Part shown: positions 1 to 10,131 of the stretch, piece by piece
Layout of the letters: every line of letters begins with the position of its first letter
Position numbering within the stretch: the first letter of the stretch is position 1
Assembly: GCF_015751045.1 (NCBI RefSeq)
Contig: NZ_BNJW01000002.1
Span: 1 to 64,000 of the forward strand
Origin: Enterococcus lactis
GTDB taxonomy: Bacteria > Bacillota > Bacilli > Lactobacillales > Enterococcaceae
Direction: 5' to 3'
DNA length: 64,000 bases
Position numbers and translations under genes: made by a program
The notes under the pieces: model-generated
What the model was told of the DNA's origin: nothing
The model's input: only the letters and a program-made list of their open reading frames with translations
Databases searched by the model: none

Positions 1-133
1 ACGTGTTACTCACCCGTTCGCCACTCCTCTTTTTCCGGTGGAGCAAGCTCCGGTGGAAAAAGAAGCGTACGACTTGCATGTATTAGGCACGCCGCCAGCG
101 TTCGTCCTGAGCCAGGATCAAACTCTCATAAAA
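1..133 (-). rRNA. 16S rRNA, 5' end only (cut by window edge)
   Basis: The reverse complement holds the universal 5' block GAGTTTGATCCTGGCTCAG, then the V1 region and the GGGTGAGTAACACGT segment. The V1 hairpin (stem around GGAGCTTGCTCC flanked by TTTTTCC/GGAAAAA) agrees with E. faecium as I remember it. The 5' end is placed by counting 8 bases upstream of GAGTTTGATC, as in other bacteria, so it may be off by a few bases. The rest of the operon lies beyond the left edge. Confidence 0.97.
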
Positions 134-250
134 AGTTCGAACAATCTTACGATTGTTAAGCTCAATTTGTTTGCTAGCATATTGCTTGCTTGTTAAAAAT
201 GTTTGTTGTCTTGAATCGAATCAAGACGCCCTACACATTTGGTTTGTCTT

Positions 251-272
251 ACTTTGTTCAGTTTTCAAAGGT
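251..272 (-). promoter_or_regulatory. rRNA leader antitermination (boxA-type) element
   Basis: Read on the minus strand this is CCTTTGAAAACTGAACAAAG, the sequence typical of Bacillus and enterococcal rRNA leaders. There it acts as a boxA-like site for Nus-factor antitermination and lies near the RNase III processing stem. It sits between the most downstream promoter and the 16S gene, where such an element is expected. Confidence 0.7.
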
Positions 273-328
273 CTACTTCATCGGAAGTGTTTTTCCGATT
301 TGTTTTTGGCTGCCGTAGCAACTTTTAT

Positions 329-357
329 ATCATATCAGAGCAACAAGCGATTGTCAA
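329..357 (-). promoter_or_regulatory. rRNA operon promoter, most downstream of four
   Basis: The minus strand reads TTGACA (352-357), a 17-base spacer, then TATGAT (329-334). It lies about 195 bases before the 16S 5' end. An A/T-tract region upstream of the -35 resembles an UP element. Confidence 0.85.
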
Positions 358-414
358 CTCTTTTTTAAAAGTTTTTTTCGATTTCGTTTTTCGAAATCTT
401 TCAGCAACTCATTT

Positions 415-443
415 ATCATAACTCATCGTTTGTTATTTGTCAA
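415..443 (-). promoter_or_regulatory. rRNA operon promoter, second
   Basis: The minus strand reads TTGACA (438-443), a 17-base spacer, then TATGAT (415-420), identical in both hexamers to the promoter 86 bases downstream. Tracts of A and T follow on the upstream side, as in the other copies. Confidence 0.85.
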
Positions 444-510
444 GAACTTTTTTGAAGTTTTTTTCGATAGAATCAAGCTTCGCAAGCTGTTCTTTTTTAA
501 CGACTCAGTT

Positions 511-539
511 ATCTTATCATGTCGTTAGCAACATGTCAA
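511..539 (-). promoter_or_regulatory. rRNA operon promoter, third
   Basis: The minus strand reads TTGACA (534-539), a 17-base spacer, then TAAGAT (511-516). It belongs to the tandem series of promoters before the 16S gene. Confidence 0.8.
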
Positions 540-596
540 TAACTTTTTTGTTATGTTTTTGAAGAAATATTTCCTTCTGTCTTTTGGACAAGTAAT

Positions 597-625
597 AATA
601 TACCAACTAAATTTATCTTGGTCAA
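597..625 (-). promoter_or_regulatory. Possible rRNA operon promoter, most upstream
   Basis: The minus strand reads TTGACC (620-625), a 17-base spacer, then TATATT (597-602). It lies 86 bases from the third promoter and is followed upstream by similar T/A tracts, so it looks like a fourth, weaker copy. The stretch 626-774 between it and the lysS terminator holds nothing else I can identify. Confidence 0.5.
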
Positions 626-774
626 CGAATTTTTTGTATTTTTTCAAGTTTTTTTCAATAAGCGATTATTCATTACTTTTCTTTCTTTATCGTTCGCTTT
701 CGGCTCCATTAATGTCTGCAATATTTGATAACAGCTTTTGAACATTCGTTGTTGTTTGTTGCTTTCTATATAGC

Positions 775-808
775 AAAAGCTGCCTAAGGAGTCCCCTAGA
801 CAGCTTTT
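775..808 (-). terminator. lysS terminator
   Basis: Arms AAAAGCTG (775-782) and CAGCTTTT (801-808) close a stem whose interior also pairs partly. It lies 7 bases past the lysS stop codon. The terminal T tract on the minus strand is short. Confidence 0.65.
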
Positions 809-814
809 ATTTGA

Positions 815-2332
<1,518 letters not shown>

Positions 2333-2363
2333 TTAATCTCTTTCCTATAATGCCAATGAAACA

Positions 2364-2398
2364 CAAAAAAAGCAAGCCGAACTTGGAATTTCGGCTTG
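2364..2398 (-). terminator. dusB terminator
   Basis: CAAGCCGAA (2373-2381) and TTCGGCTTG (2390-2398) form a perfect 9-bp stem. On the minus strand it is followed by seven T residues. It ends the hslO-dusB transcript. Confidence 0.9.
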
Positions 2399-2421
2399 AA
2401 AATTCACGAAAAACTTAGAAA

Positions 2422-3426
2422 TCACAACGTTTGTTTCAATAGTACTTTTTCTGCTTTTTCTACAAATTGATCCAGCAGATCATTGATTTCTTGCTGATTT
2501 TCTGTCTGATTGATTGCTACTTTCACTTTTGCTGCTCGAGGAATCCCTTTTAAATAATAAGCCGCATGTGTTCTGAATTCTCTACATGCTATTTTTTCTC
2601 CTTTGAGATCTGCTAAGCGTTGTAAATGAAGTTTAGCTGTAGCAATCTTTTCGGCTGGTGTTGGCTCAGGAATCAGTTCTCCTGTTTCTAGATAATGCTG
2701 TGTACGATGAATCATCCATGGGTTTCCCAAAGCTGCCCGGCCAATCATCACACCGTCTGCACCAACATAATCAAGCATCCGTTTTGCATCTTCGGGTGTT
2801 TTGACATCCCCGTTCCCCATAAATGGGATGGTGAGATGTTTTTTTACTTCTTTTAATATTTCCCAATCTGCTTTTCCCTCATACATCTGAACCCGCGTAC
2901 GCCCGTGCATAGCGATGGCACTTGCTCCAGCTGATTGTGCTGCTAATGCATTTTCTACAGCAAAGACGTGTTCTTCATCCCAACCGATACGCATCTTGAC
3001 CGTTACAGGGATATCTACTGCTGAAGAAACAGCTTTAACCATTTCGTATACTTTCTCAGGATCTAAAAGCCACTTTGCCCCTGCTTCTGCTTTGATCACT
3101 TTGTTTACTGGACAGCCCATATTGATATCTATTATATCTGCAGCTGTGTTTTCTTCGACAAATTGAGCGGCTTCAACTAGGCTGTCTTTGTTCCCGCCAA
3201 ATATCTGTAAACTTAATGGATGTTCTGTTTCTTCAATGTGGAGCATCTCTAAAGTTTTTTTGTTTCTGAAATGGATACCTTGGTCACTGATCATTTCACA
3301 TACGACTAAGCCTGCACCAAATTCTTTGACAGTGACTCGAAATGCTGAATTTGTTATTCCAGCCATCGGCGCAACAACGACACGATTAGGGATTTCAACA
3401 TTGCCGATTTTCCATTTATGTTCCAC
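2422..3426 (-). CDS. dusB: tRNA-dihydrouridine synthase B
   Basis: The protein (334 aa) is a flavin-dependent enzyme that reduces uridine to dihydrouridine in the tRNA D-loop. The FMN-binding TIM barrel is clear: VVVAPMAGITN at residues 17-27, the family motif DINMGCPVNKVIKAEAGA with the catalytic Cys in the first half, and DGVMIGRAALGNPW near residue 225. The start is GTG at 3426, right after the hslO stop, with AGGAGG inside the end of hslO, so the two genes are translationally coupled. The hslO-dusB-lysS order is the common Firmicute arrangement. Confidence 0.95.
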   Translation of the reverse strand: MEHKWKIGNVEIPNRVVVAPMAGITNSAFRVTVKEFGAGLVVCEMISDQGIHFRNKKTLEMLHIEETEHPLSLQIFGGNKDSLVEAAQFVEENTAADIIDINMGCPVNKVIKAEAGAKWLLDPEKVYEMVKAVSSAVDIPVTVKMRIGWDEEHVFAVENALAAQSAGASAIAMHGRTRVQMYEGKADWEILKEVKKHLTIPFMGNGDVKTPEDAKRMLDYVGADGVMIGRAALGNPWMIHRTQHYLETGELIPEPTPAEKIATAKLHLQRLADLKGEKIACREFRTHAAYYLKGIPRAAKVKVAINQTENQQEINDLLDQFVEKAEKVLLKQTL

Positions 3427-4314
3427 TTAAATTCCTCCTAAGGCTTCTTTCTTCAATCCAGCTAATTCTTCTTCACTATACTTGTATTTATTGTTACAGA
3501 AAGAGCATACCGCTTCTGCTCCATGATCTTCATCTATCATTGCTTGGATTTCTTCTGCACCTAGCGCGATAATTGCTTCTGCAAATTTTTCTTTCGAACA
3601 GTCACATTTGAATTGAACAGGCATTTTTTCTAAAACGTTCAGCTCTTCTGTATCAAGCAATCCCTTCAATATTTCTTCTGGTGTCTGTCCTTCATCTAAG
3701 AGAGTAGAGATTCTTGGTGTTGTTTTTAATTGTTCCTCAATCTTGCTGATTGTTTCTTCATCGGCACCTGGCATGATTTGAATCATGAATCCACCCGCTG
3801 TCTTGATACTGTCATCAGTATTGACCAGTACACTTAGTCCAACAGCTGAAGGGATTTGTTCTGAGATAGCGAGATAGTAAGTAAAATCTTCAGCGATTTC
3901 TCCAGAAACAATTGGCGTTTGTCCAGAAAAAGGTTCTTTTAATCCTAAATCTTTTGTGACAGTAAACATCCCTTGTGTCCCAACTGCTCCTCGCACATCG
4001 ATTTTACCTTCACTATTCAAAGGAAGACTGAGATGCGGATTTTTGATGTAGCCTTTCACATCTCCCTTCCCATTTGCATCTACTACGATTCCCGCTGCTG
4101 GACCATCGCCTTGGATTCGAACAGTTAGTTTATCTTCTCCTTTAAGTGTTGCACCAAGCAGCAGACTGCCCACTAATGTTCGTCCTAAAGCAGCTGAGGA
4201 CGTATGCCAAGTATCATGACGTCTTTGTGCCTCCGCTACGGTATTTGTTGCTTGAACGGCGTATGCTCGTACGAATCCGTCGTGAGCAAGTGCCTTAACT
4301 AGATAATCTTTCAT
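3427..4314 (-). CDS. hslO: Redox-regulated chaperone Hsp33
   Basis: Hsp33 is a cytoplasmic holdase switched on by oxidation, when a C-terminal zinc centre loses its metal and forms disulfides. The 295-residue product has the normal length. It keeps all four zinc cysteines as CDC (about residue 238) and CSFC (about residue 271), so it should be redox-competent. It follows ftsH with a strong terminator and its own promoter in between, and it overlaps the signals of dusB. Loss of the CXC...CXXC set would have suggested a non-redox variant; that is not seen. Confidence 0.96.
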   Translation of the reverse strand: MKDYLVKALAHDGFVRAYAVQATNTVAEAQRRHDTWHTSSAALGRTLVGSLLLGATLKGEDKLTVRIQGDGPAAGIVVDANGKGDVKGYIKNPHLSLPLNSEGKIDVRGAVGTQGMFTVTKDLGLKEPFSGQTPIVSGEIAEDFTYYLAISEQIPSAVGLSVLVNTDDSIKTAGGFMIQIMPGADEETISKIEEQLKTTPRISTLLDEGQTPEEILKGLLDTEELNVLEKMPVQFKCDCSKEKFAEAIIALGAEEIQAMIDEDHGAEAVCSFCNNKYKYSEEELAGLKKEALGGI

Positions 4315-4354
4315 TTGTTATGTACTCCTTTTTCCGTTTTTAAACTCATAGTGA

Positions 4355-4383
4355 ATCATACTAGCAACTCCTGCTTTTTTCAA
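4355..4383 (-). promoter_or_regulatory. hslO-dusB promoter
   Basis: The minus strand reads TTGAAA (4378-4383), a 17-base spacer, then TATGAT (4355-4360), 41 bases before the hslO start. It lies after the ftsH terminator. Confidence 0.75.
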
Positions 4384-4465
4384 CTTTGGAATGCTTCTTT
4401 TAAAAATAATTCAGAATCATCTAGAAAACAGGACATCATCCTATTTACATCTTAAATAAAGAAAT

Positions 4466-4502
4466 CTCCCGAAAACCGGTTTTTGTTCCGGTTTTCGGGA
4501 GT
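4466..4502 (-). terminator. ftsH terminator
   Basis: CTCCCGAAAACCGG and CCGGTTTTCGGGAG form a 14-bp perfect stem around an 8-base loop. A T-rich stretch follows on the minus strand. It closes the tilS-hpt-ftsH group. Confidence 0.9.
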
Positions 4503-4530
4503 CCTATCAGATCAATTGACCTATATTTTT

Positions 4531-6642
4531 TTATTTGTATCGATCGTCTGAATGATCATCTTCTGATTGTTGAGAATCTGAATCATGCTCTGCTTTATTT
4601 TCCTCATGCAGTTCATGTTTTGCTTCTTCAAAATCACGTTTTTCTTCTGCTTGTTTTTCAGCGTCTTTTTCTTCCAAAGCACGTTTTGCTTCTTCAAAAG
4701 TTTTCGCTTCTTTTTCGCTTGGATAATCATTTGACTCAGTACCTTCAGGCATCACACCGTGTTCGAATAACGATTTGATTGCTTTGGCATCCAATGTTTC
4801 GAATTCCAGAAGTTTTTCAGCAATCAATTTATGCTGTGCACGATGAGCTTCGATGATTTCATGAGCTTTGGCATGAGCTTCCATCAAAATCTTGCGTACT
4901 TCTTGATCAATTTCGAAAGCAACTTGTTCAGAGTAAGCTTTTGTTTGACCGTAGTCGCGGCCAACGAACACTTGATGATTGCCTTCATATTGAACGGGAC
5001 CTAAACGATCGCTCATTCCATATTCTGTTACCATACTTCGTGCTAAAGCTGTCGCTTGTTCAAAGTCATTGGAGGCACCAGTTGATTGGACATTGAAGAT
5101 GATTTCTTCAGCTGTACGTCCACCAAGCAAGCCTACGATTTGTTCAAACATATCTTCTTTTGTCATCAAGAACTGATCTTCTTTTGGCAAAGCGATCATA
5201 TATCCACCGGCGCGTCCGCGAGGGATAATCGTTACTTTGTGGACGACCCGAGCGCGACTTAACACTAATCCGACAATCGTATGACCAGCTTCGTGATAAG
5301 CAACCATTTCGCGTTCTTTTTTGCTGATTACACGATCTTTTTTAGCTGGACCTGCAATCACGCGATCTTCCGCTTCATCGATATCAGAAGCATCGATTTT
5401 CTTTTTATTTCTTCTAGCAGCTACTAGCGCCGCTTCGTTCAAGACGTTTTCCAAATCTGCTCCGGCAAACCCTGGAGTCTGTTGAGCAACAACTTTCAAG
5501 TCAACATCATCGGCCATCGGTTTATTCCGTGCATGGACACGTAAGATTGCTTCACGTCCTTTTACATCTGGACGGCCAACTAAAATTTGACGGTCAAAAC
5601 GTCCGGGACGTAGTAACGCTGGATCTAGTACGTCAGAACGGTTAGTTGCAGCAATGACGATTACTCCTTCATTTCCGTCGAAACCATCCATTTCTACAAG
5701 CAATTGGTTCAATGTTTGTTCACGTTCATCATGTCCGCCGCCCATACCGGCACCACGTTGACGACCTACTGCATCAATTTCATCGATGAAAATGATAGCC
5801 GGTGCGTTTTTCTTCGCTGTTTCAAACAAATCACGAACACGGCTTGCCCCGACACCGACAAACATTTCTACGAAATCAGAACCTGAGATCGAATAAAATG
5901 GTACGCCAGCTTCTCCGGCAACAGCTTTTGCTAACAAGGTTTTACCTGTTCCTGGAGGTCCTTCTAAAAGTACACCTGCCGGGATACGGGCACCTAATTC
6001 AACAAATCGGCGAGGATCTTTCAGAAATTCAACAACTTCAACTAGTTCTTGTTTTTCTTCTTCCGCACCCGCTACATCAGAAAAACGTACGCGATTAGCT
6101 TTTTTGTCTGCTTCTTTGGCTTTTGATTTACCAAAGTTCATGACACGGCCGCCACCGCCACCACCGCCGCCTTGTTGTCCCATCATCATGTAGAAGAAAA
6201 AGATGATGATCACGATCGGCAAGAAGCTAAGCAATAACGAAACCCATACGCCGCTGCTTGATTCTTCTTTTACTGTTGTAGCAACTTTGTTTTCTTTTGC
6301 CAGTTCTGTTACTTGGCTCAATGTTGTATCATTTGGCAAAATGATTGTTGTGAAATGGGTAGTAGTCGTATCTGTTGAACCCAAGATAGCTAACCCGCCG
6401 CTGTTAGCGACTGTCTGCTGTTCCTTGTATTCACCAGTGATCTTATATACACCATTTGCAGGCTGCACTTCAAACTCTTTGATTTTGCCTGCTTGTAGTT
6501 GTTCTGTGAATTTTGAGTACTCGATATCTGACGATCGCTGGCCGTTATTACCAAAAATGAAATAAACGACCATTACCATCGCTAAGATTACGAGGACATA
6601 ATACAAGGCATTTTTCATCATGCCATTGTTCTTTTTGTTCAT
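4531..6642 (-). CDS. ftsH: ATP-dependent membrane zinc protease FtsH
   Basis: FtsH is a hexameric AAA+ metalloprotease that extracts and degrades membrane and regulatory proteins. In the 703 residues I see a first membrane helix at about 11-30, an extracytoplasmic loop, a second helix at about 132-154 followed by a glycine-rich linker, Walker A GPPGTGKT at 228-235, Walker B FIDEID, the SRH arginines and the zinc motif HEAGH. The last 80 residues are a charged, Glu/Lys/Ser-rich tail with no known fold, as is common in lactic acid bacteria. The start ATG has GGGAGG 6 bases upstream. The order tilS-hpt-ftsH-hslO matches Bacillus subtilis. Confidence 0.98.
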   Translation of the reverse strand: MNKKNNGMMKNALYYVLVILAMVMVVYFIFGNNGQRSSDIEYSKFTEQLQAGKIKEFEVQPANGVYKITGEYKEQQTVANSGGLAILGSTDTTTTHFTTIILPNDTTLSQVTELAKENKVATTVKEESSSGVWVSLLLSFLPIVIIIFFFYMMMGQQGGGGGGGGRVMNFGKSKAKEADKKANRVRFSDVAGAEEEKQELVEVVEFLKDPRRFVELGARIPAGVLLEGPPGTGKTLLAKAVAGEAGVPFYSISGSDFVEMFVGVGASRVRDLFETAKKNAPAIIFIDEIDAVGRQRGAGMGGGHDEREQTLNQLLVEMDGFDGNEGVIVIAATNRSDVLDPALLRPGRFDRQILVGRPDVKGREAILRVHARNKPMADDVDLKVVAQQTPGFAGADLENVLNEAALVAARRNKKKIDASDIDEAEDRVIAGPAKKDRVISKKEREMVAYHEAGHTIVGLVLSRARVVHKVTIIPRGRAGGYMIALPKEDQFLMTKEDMFEQIVGLLGGRTAEEIIFNVQSTGASNDFEQATALARSMVTEYGMSDRLGPVQYEGNHQVFVGRDYGQTKAYSEQVAFEIDQEVRKILMEAHAKAHEIIEAHRAQHKLIAEKLLEFETLDAKAIKSLFEHGVMPEGTESNDYPSEKEAKTFEEAKRALEEKDAEKQAEEKRDFEEAKHELHEENKAEHDSDSQQSEDDHSDDRYK

Positions 6643-6701
6643 AGTTGCCCTCCCTAAGCGTCAATTTAATTTAACAGTTTTTTATCAATCCTGACCATTC
6701 T

Positions 6702-6710
6702 ATTGTACCA
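6702..6710 (-). promoter_or_regulatory. Possible extended -10 promoter of ftsH
   Basis: The minus strand reads TGG followed by TACAAT (6702-6707), an extended -10 box. I see no good -35. It lies between hpt and ftsH, about 60 bases before the ftsH start. Confidence 0.35.
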
Positions 6711-6731
6711 TAATTTAATTGAGATACAGCA

Positions 6732-7277
6732 TTAATTTGATTGATAAACACTAGGTTTCAATACACCGATGTACGGAAGGTTACGATATGCTTCTGCATA
6801 ATCCAAGCCATAACCGACAACAAATTCATTTGGTACGTTGAACCCAACATAATCTGCTTCGATGTTTACTACTCTTCCTTCGGGTTTGTCAAGTAATGTA
6901 ACGATTTTGACTGATTTTGCTTTGCGGTATTTGAAAAGATCCACTAAATAAGCAAGTGTTCTTCCGCTGTCAATGATATCTTCAACGATCAACAGATCGC
7001 GACCTTCTACATTTGTATCCAAGTCTTTGACGATTTTTACTTCCCCTGACGAGACTGTTGCATTCCCGTAGCTTGAAACATCCATGAAATCCAATTCCAA
7101 ATACGTATCGATAGAACGAACGATATCTGCCATGAATGGTACCGCTCCTTTTAAGACACCTACTACTAGGGGATTGGTGTTTTGGTAAATTTCTGTTAAC
7201 TCTTTGCCTAGTTCTTTGCAACGAACTTGTATCTCTTCTTGTGAGATCAAAATTCTCTCAATATCCTTTTCCAACAT
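6732..7277 (-). CDS. hpt: Hypoxanthine phosphoribosyltransferase
   Basis: The enzyme salvages hypoxanthine (and usually guanine) with PRPP to form IMP or GMP. The 181-residue length is normal. The PRPP-binding signature [17 protein letters not shown] is present in the middle of the protein, and the N-terminal [13 protein letters not shown] is typical of the family. The start codon overlaps the tilS stop as TGATG, with GGAGAA inside the tilS end, which implies coupled translation. In B. subtilis HprT and TilS are encoded side by side in the same way. Confidence 0.97.
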   Translation of the reverse strand: MLEKDIERILISQEEIQVRCKELGKELTEIYQNTNPLVVGVLKGAVPFMADIVRSIDTYLELDFMDVSSYGNATVSSGEVKIVKDLDTNVEGRDLLIVEDIIDSGRTLAYLVDLFKYRKAKSVKIVTLLDKPEGRVVNIEADYVGFNVPNEFVVGYGLDYAEAYRNLPYIGVLKPSVYQSN

Positions 7278-8722
7278 CAGGTTCTCCTTCCAATTGCTTC
7301 TTTTTGATATTTGTAAAGAAGTATGTAGTGTATTTTATCAGTTTCTTCACGAATACTCAAATATGAAAAGGCAAAAGGTATCAAGCTATATATATTTCTT
7401 TTGGCATCTGTAATGATCCAAGCATGCTGCCTTTGTGAATTAGGTACTTTCTGATCGATAAAATATCTAGATACTTTTTTTGTAAGTTTCTCCGTTAATT
7501 GAATACGGTCTCCTGCTTTTCTTTTTTCGACATATAGTTGCACATCGGCGGGAACCCAAATGTCATGAGAAAACAGAGACCATGAATCTGTTGCTTTGAT
7601 GTCCTCTGAATGTCCAGGTTTGACCAGACCAATCCATTCTGTTTCGTTCAACTGTATCCCTTGTTCTGGAATAAGCAACAAGCGCTGATCTTCTGTCTGA
7701 GCAGTGGCTTGTTTTTCTTTTTTAGCGAGTACAACAAAATGGTACTCTCTTTTCAGTACCCAGTTGCTGCCGATGCTAAGCTGCCATTGACTTTTTTTCT
7801 GTTGCCACTGCTCTAAAATCGATGTCATTTGCTGCTCTTTCAAAATGACCCCTGTTTCTGAGAATACTTTGTCGAAGAAGGAGTGGAAAAAATAGTATCG
7901 TTCCGCTTCTTCCATTTTTTCTATCATTTCTGCTGAAAATTGAAATCGATCCTTTAACTGTTCGACTTCCTTTTCGATTAACTGCCCCATACATTTTTGA
8001 ATGACTTGGTCTGCCCATTGAATCTGTTGCGAAAACTGCTGAAAATGTCTCATCACCTGGGTGTTTTCTTGTTTTAACTGAGGAACAACCAAATGGCGAA
8101 GCCGATTTCTTTGGACATCTAATAATTGGTTCGTCTGATCCTCAAAGTAAACAAGCTGTGATTCTGCTGCATAAGCATATAATTCTTCTTTACTGAAACT
8201 CAGCAATGGACGAACAAGCCTGCCCGTAGCAAATGGTTGTACTTCTTTGATTCCAGAAAAAGTACTTAACTGTCCTCCACGAATGATTTTCATCAACACC
8301 GTCTCGATTTGATCATCTCCATGATGAGCAGTCATCAACGTATCATATTGTTCTTCTTCCATCACGCGAGTGAATGCTTGATAACGAAAGTTACGGGCTG
8401 CTGTTTCTATGGCCGTTTTGGCCGGATCTTCCCAAACACTTACATATAAAGGGAGATTCTTCTTTTCACAATATGAGCGAAGATAAGCAGCTTCTTCTGC
8501 TGATTCTTCTCTCAATTGGTGATTGATATGGACGACGCCCAAAGAAAAACCGATTTGGCGTTGCGCTTGCAAAAGCAAATGGAGCAAAACCATCGAATCA
8601 ACCCCACCTGATACCGCTGCTAAAATCCTTGATTCTTTTTGCCAGAATCTTTGTTCATTCCCGTGCCGAATAAATGACTGCTGCAATAGCGGTACTTTTT
8701 TACCGTCTTTTTCAACGCTCAT
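7277..8722 (-). CDS. tilS: tRNA(Ile)-lysidine synthetase
   Basis: TilS ligates lysine to C34 of tRNA-Ile(CAU), turning an AUG-reading anticodon into an AUA-reading one; it is essential. The N-terminal PP-loop ATPase motif [15 protein letters not shown] lies near residue 40, followed by the substrate-binding regions and the longer C-terminal domain of Firmicute TilS. I chose the ATG at 8722 because AAAGG is about 11 bases upstream. The in-frame GTG 9 bases earlier would sit only 2 bases from that site. A terminator separates it from the S1-domain gene upstream. Its stop overlaps the hpt start. Confidence 0.93.
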   Translation of the reverse strand: MSVEKDGKKVPLLQQSFIRHGNEQRFWQKESRILAAVSGGVDSMVLLHLLLQAQRQIGFSLGVVHINHQLREESAEEAAYLRSYCEKKNLPLYVSVWEDPAKTAIETAARNFRYQAFTRVMEEEQYDTLMTAHHGDDQIETVLMKIIRGGQLSTFSGIKEVQPFATGRLVRPLLSFSKEELYAYAAESQLVYFEDQTNQLLDVQRNRLRHLVVPQLKQENTQVMRHFQQFSQQIQWADQVIQKCMGQLIEKEVEQLKDRFQFSAEMIEKMEEAERYYFFHSFFDKVFSETGVILKEQQMTSILEQWQQKKSQWQLSIGSNWVLKREYHFVVLAKKEKQATAQTEDQRLLLIPEQGIQLNETEWIGLVKPGHSEDIKATDSWSLFSHDIWVPADVQLYVEKRKAGDRIQLTEKLTKKVSRYFIDQKVPNSQRQHAWIITDAKRNIYSLIPFAFSYLSIREETDKIHYILLYKYQKEAIGRRT

Positions 8723-8744
8723 TCTTTCCACACCCTTTCTTCCT

Positions 8745-8795
8745 AAAAAAAAGAGAGCGGGAAAACGTCTAAAACGACAATTAACCTGCCCTCTG
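8745..8795 (-). terminator. Terminator after the S1-domain gene
   Basis: On the minus strand AGAGGGCAGG pairs imperfectly with CCCGCTCTCT and is followed directly by eight T residues (plus-strand A tract 8745-8752). The tilS start lies only 23 bases further on, so tilS either needs read-through or has a promoter I could not place. Confidence 0.7.
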
Positions 8796-8842
8796 TTGAT
8801 ACTCTGACTAAAATAGTCGCATCATCATTATTTTCAGCTTTA

Positions 8843-9313
8843 TTAGCTGCGGCGTCCGCCACGACCACCGCGTTTTCCTTCTGTGTTTCGCTTCAATGAA
8901 GATAAGCGGTCATCGCTATCTTTCAAAAATGAACTCATCAATGAATCGAAGTCTTCTTTTTGAGCTGAAGGCTGACTGCGAGAAAAAGATTTTTTCTGTG
9001 CTGGACGATTGCGGTTGTCACGGGAATCTTTTTGTTGAAATTTTTTAGGACGGCTTTCTTCTCCAGATTCTACAGGTTGTTCCTGCGCTTTGCGGATAGA
9101 TAGTCCGATTTTCCCATCATCATTTACTGAAATAACTTTGACTGTTACTTCATCTCCTACACTTAAAACATCATGGATGTCTTTTACATATCCATTTGAC
9201 ACTTCGCTAATATGAACTAGACCCGTTTTTCCAGCACCTAGATCAATAAACGCACCAAAATTTGTAATTCCTGATACTTTTCCTTGCAGTTTTGCTCCTA
9301 CCTCGATTGACAT
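8843..9313 (-). CDS. S1-domain RNA-binding protein (YabR/CvfD-type)
   Basis: Residues 1-75 form a single S1 OB-fold (VGAKLQGKVSGITNFGAFIDL, then GLVHISEVS and GDEVTVKVISVNDDGKIGLSIRKA). The remaining half is basic, Gln/Lys/Arg/Ser-rich and likely disordered, ending in a Gly/Arg-rich stretch that could bind RNA. The 156-residue size fits the YabR / general stress protein 13 / CvfD group, which affects translation and gene regulation in Gram-positives. The GGAGG site is 12 bases before the ATG, which is rather far. It sits between divIC and tilS, the usual Firmicute position. Confidence 0.9.
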   Translation of the reverse strand: MSIEVGAKLQGKVSGITNFGAFIDLGAGKTGLVHISEVSNGYVKDIHDVLSVGDEVTVKVISVNDDGKIGLSIRKAQEQPVESGEESRPKKFQQKDSRDNRNRPAQKKSFSRSQPSAQKEDFDSLMSSFLKDSDDRLSSLKRNTEGKRGGRGGRRS

Positions 9314-9358
9314 AAAAAAAATGTTCCTCCTAATTATTTCCCTTTTTTATATTCCTGC

Positions 9359-9784
9359 TTATTTTGCAGTTGTAGAACTAGTTGATTGATCTGTTTCATT
9401 TGTCGAGCTGTCTGTATTTGATTCTAATATAGGATAAACTTTTTCACCGTCTTTTGAGTAAAAGAATTTACTTCTGGCAAGTTTAGCTACATATTCATCA
9501 TCTTTCAGCAATGAAACATCTTGGTGCAGCTGATCAACGTCTGCGTTGACTTCTTTCATTTCAGTATTTGCTTCGACTCTCAATTCGTTCAATTGATGCA
9601 TCCTTTGCATATCATGGAAAATCTGCACACCTATTATCGCGAAAATGACCAAAGCACCAACAAAAATTGCAGCCAGTCTGCGTCTTCGAAAAATCAGTTG
9701 TCGTTGTTGTTGCTGAAATTCAGCATACTTTTTCTTTGCATATTCCGTATCTAGCGCAGCGATTTTATTGCTTTTTTTCGTCAC
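9359..9784 (-). CDS. divIC: Septum formation protein DivIC (FtsB-like)
   Basis: DivIC is a small bitopic protein of the DivIB-FtsL-DivIC subcomplex that activates septal wall synthesis. The product has a basic cytoplasmic N-terminus, one membrane helix (about 35-55) and an extracellular coiled coil (about 58-95), then an acidic Ser/Thr-rich tail. I chose GTG at 9784 because GGAG lies 9 bases upstream; the TTG 15 bases earlier has no ribosome-binding site. The protein is then 141 aa. The rqcP-divIC-S1 gene order is conserved. Confidence 0.88.
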   Translation of the reverse strand: MTKKSNKIAALDTEYAKKKYAEFQQQQRQLIFRRRRLAAIFVGALVIFAIIGVQIFHDMQRMHQLNELRVEANTEMKEVNADVDQLHQDVSLLKDDEYVAKLARSKFFYSKDGEKVYPILESNTDSSTNETDQSTSSTTAK

Positions 9785-9851
9785 TTGGATTCGCTCCAAT
9801 CTTTTTTGATTGTCTTTCTCATTATACCAATATCATGAAAGCTTGTCTAAT

Positions 9852-10121
9852 CTATTTCTCTAGTGTTTCTGTGCGATTTTCAGAAATAATTTCGTACATT
9901 TTTTGTGCATCTTCTTTTTTGGTCGATTCATGTAATTCCGTAATTTTCACTTCCAATGTTTTGTTGCCGAACTGGACTTTCAAAATGTCGCCTACTTTGA
10001 CGTCACTGGAAGATTTCGCCAATTTTCCGTTGATTTGGATCCTTCCTTTATCAGCCACTTCTTTTGCTACTGATCGTCTTTTGATGATTCGGGATATTTT
10101 TAAAAATTTGTCTAATCGCAT
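9852..10121 (-). CDS. rqcP: S4-domain RNA-binding protein RqcP (YabO/YlmH-like)
   Basis: This 89-residue protein is an S4 domain almost end to end ([16 protein letters not shown] through [18 protein letters not shown]). Homologues in B. subtilis (RqcP, formerly YabO) bind stalled 50S subunits and help RqcH add alanine tails during ribosome quality control. Its place between the flippase gene and divIC is as in Bacillus. The symbol rests on family and position, not on a test. Confidence 0.88.
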   Translation of the reverse strand: MRLDKFLKISRIIKRRSVAKEVADKGRIQINGKLAKSSSDVKVGDILKVQFGNKTLEVKITELHESTKKEDAQKMYEIISENRTETLEK

Positions 10122-10131
10122 ATCTTATTCC

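Noticed and set aside
153-741. Short plus-strand open frames upstream of lysS
   Set aside because: They lie over the rRNA leader and promoters, lack ribosome sites and have AT-driven composition (Phe, Leu, Ser).
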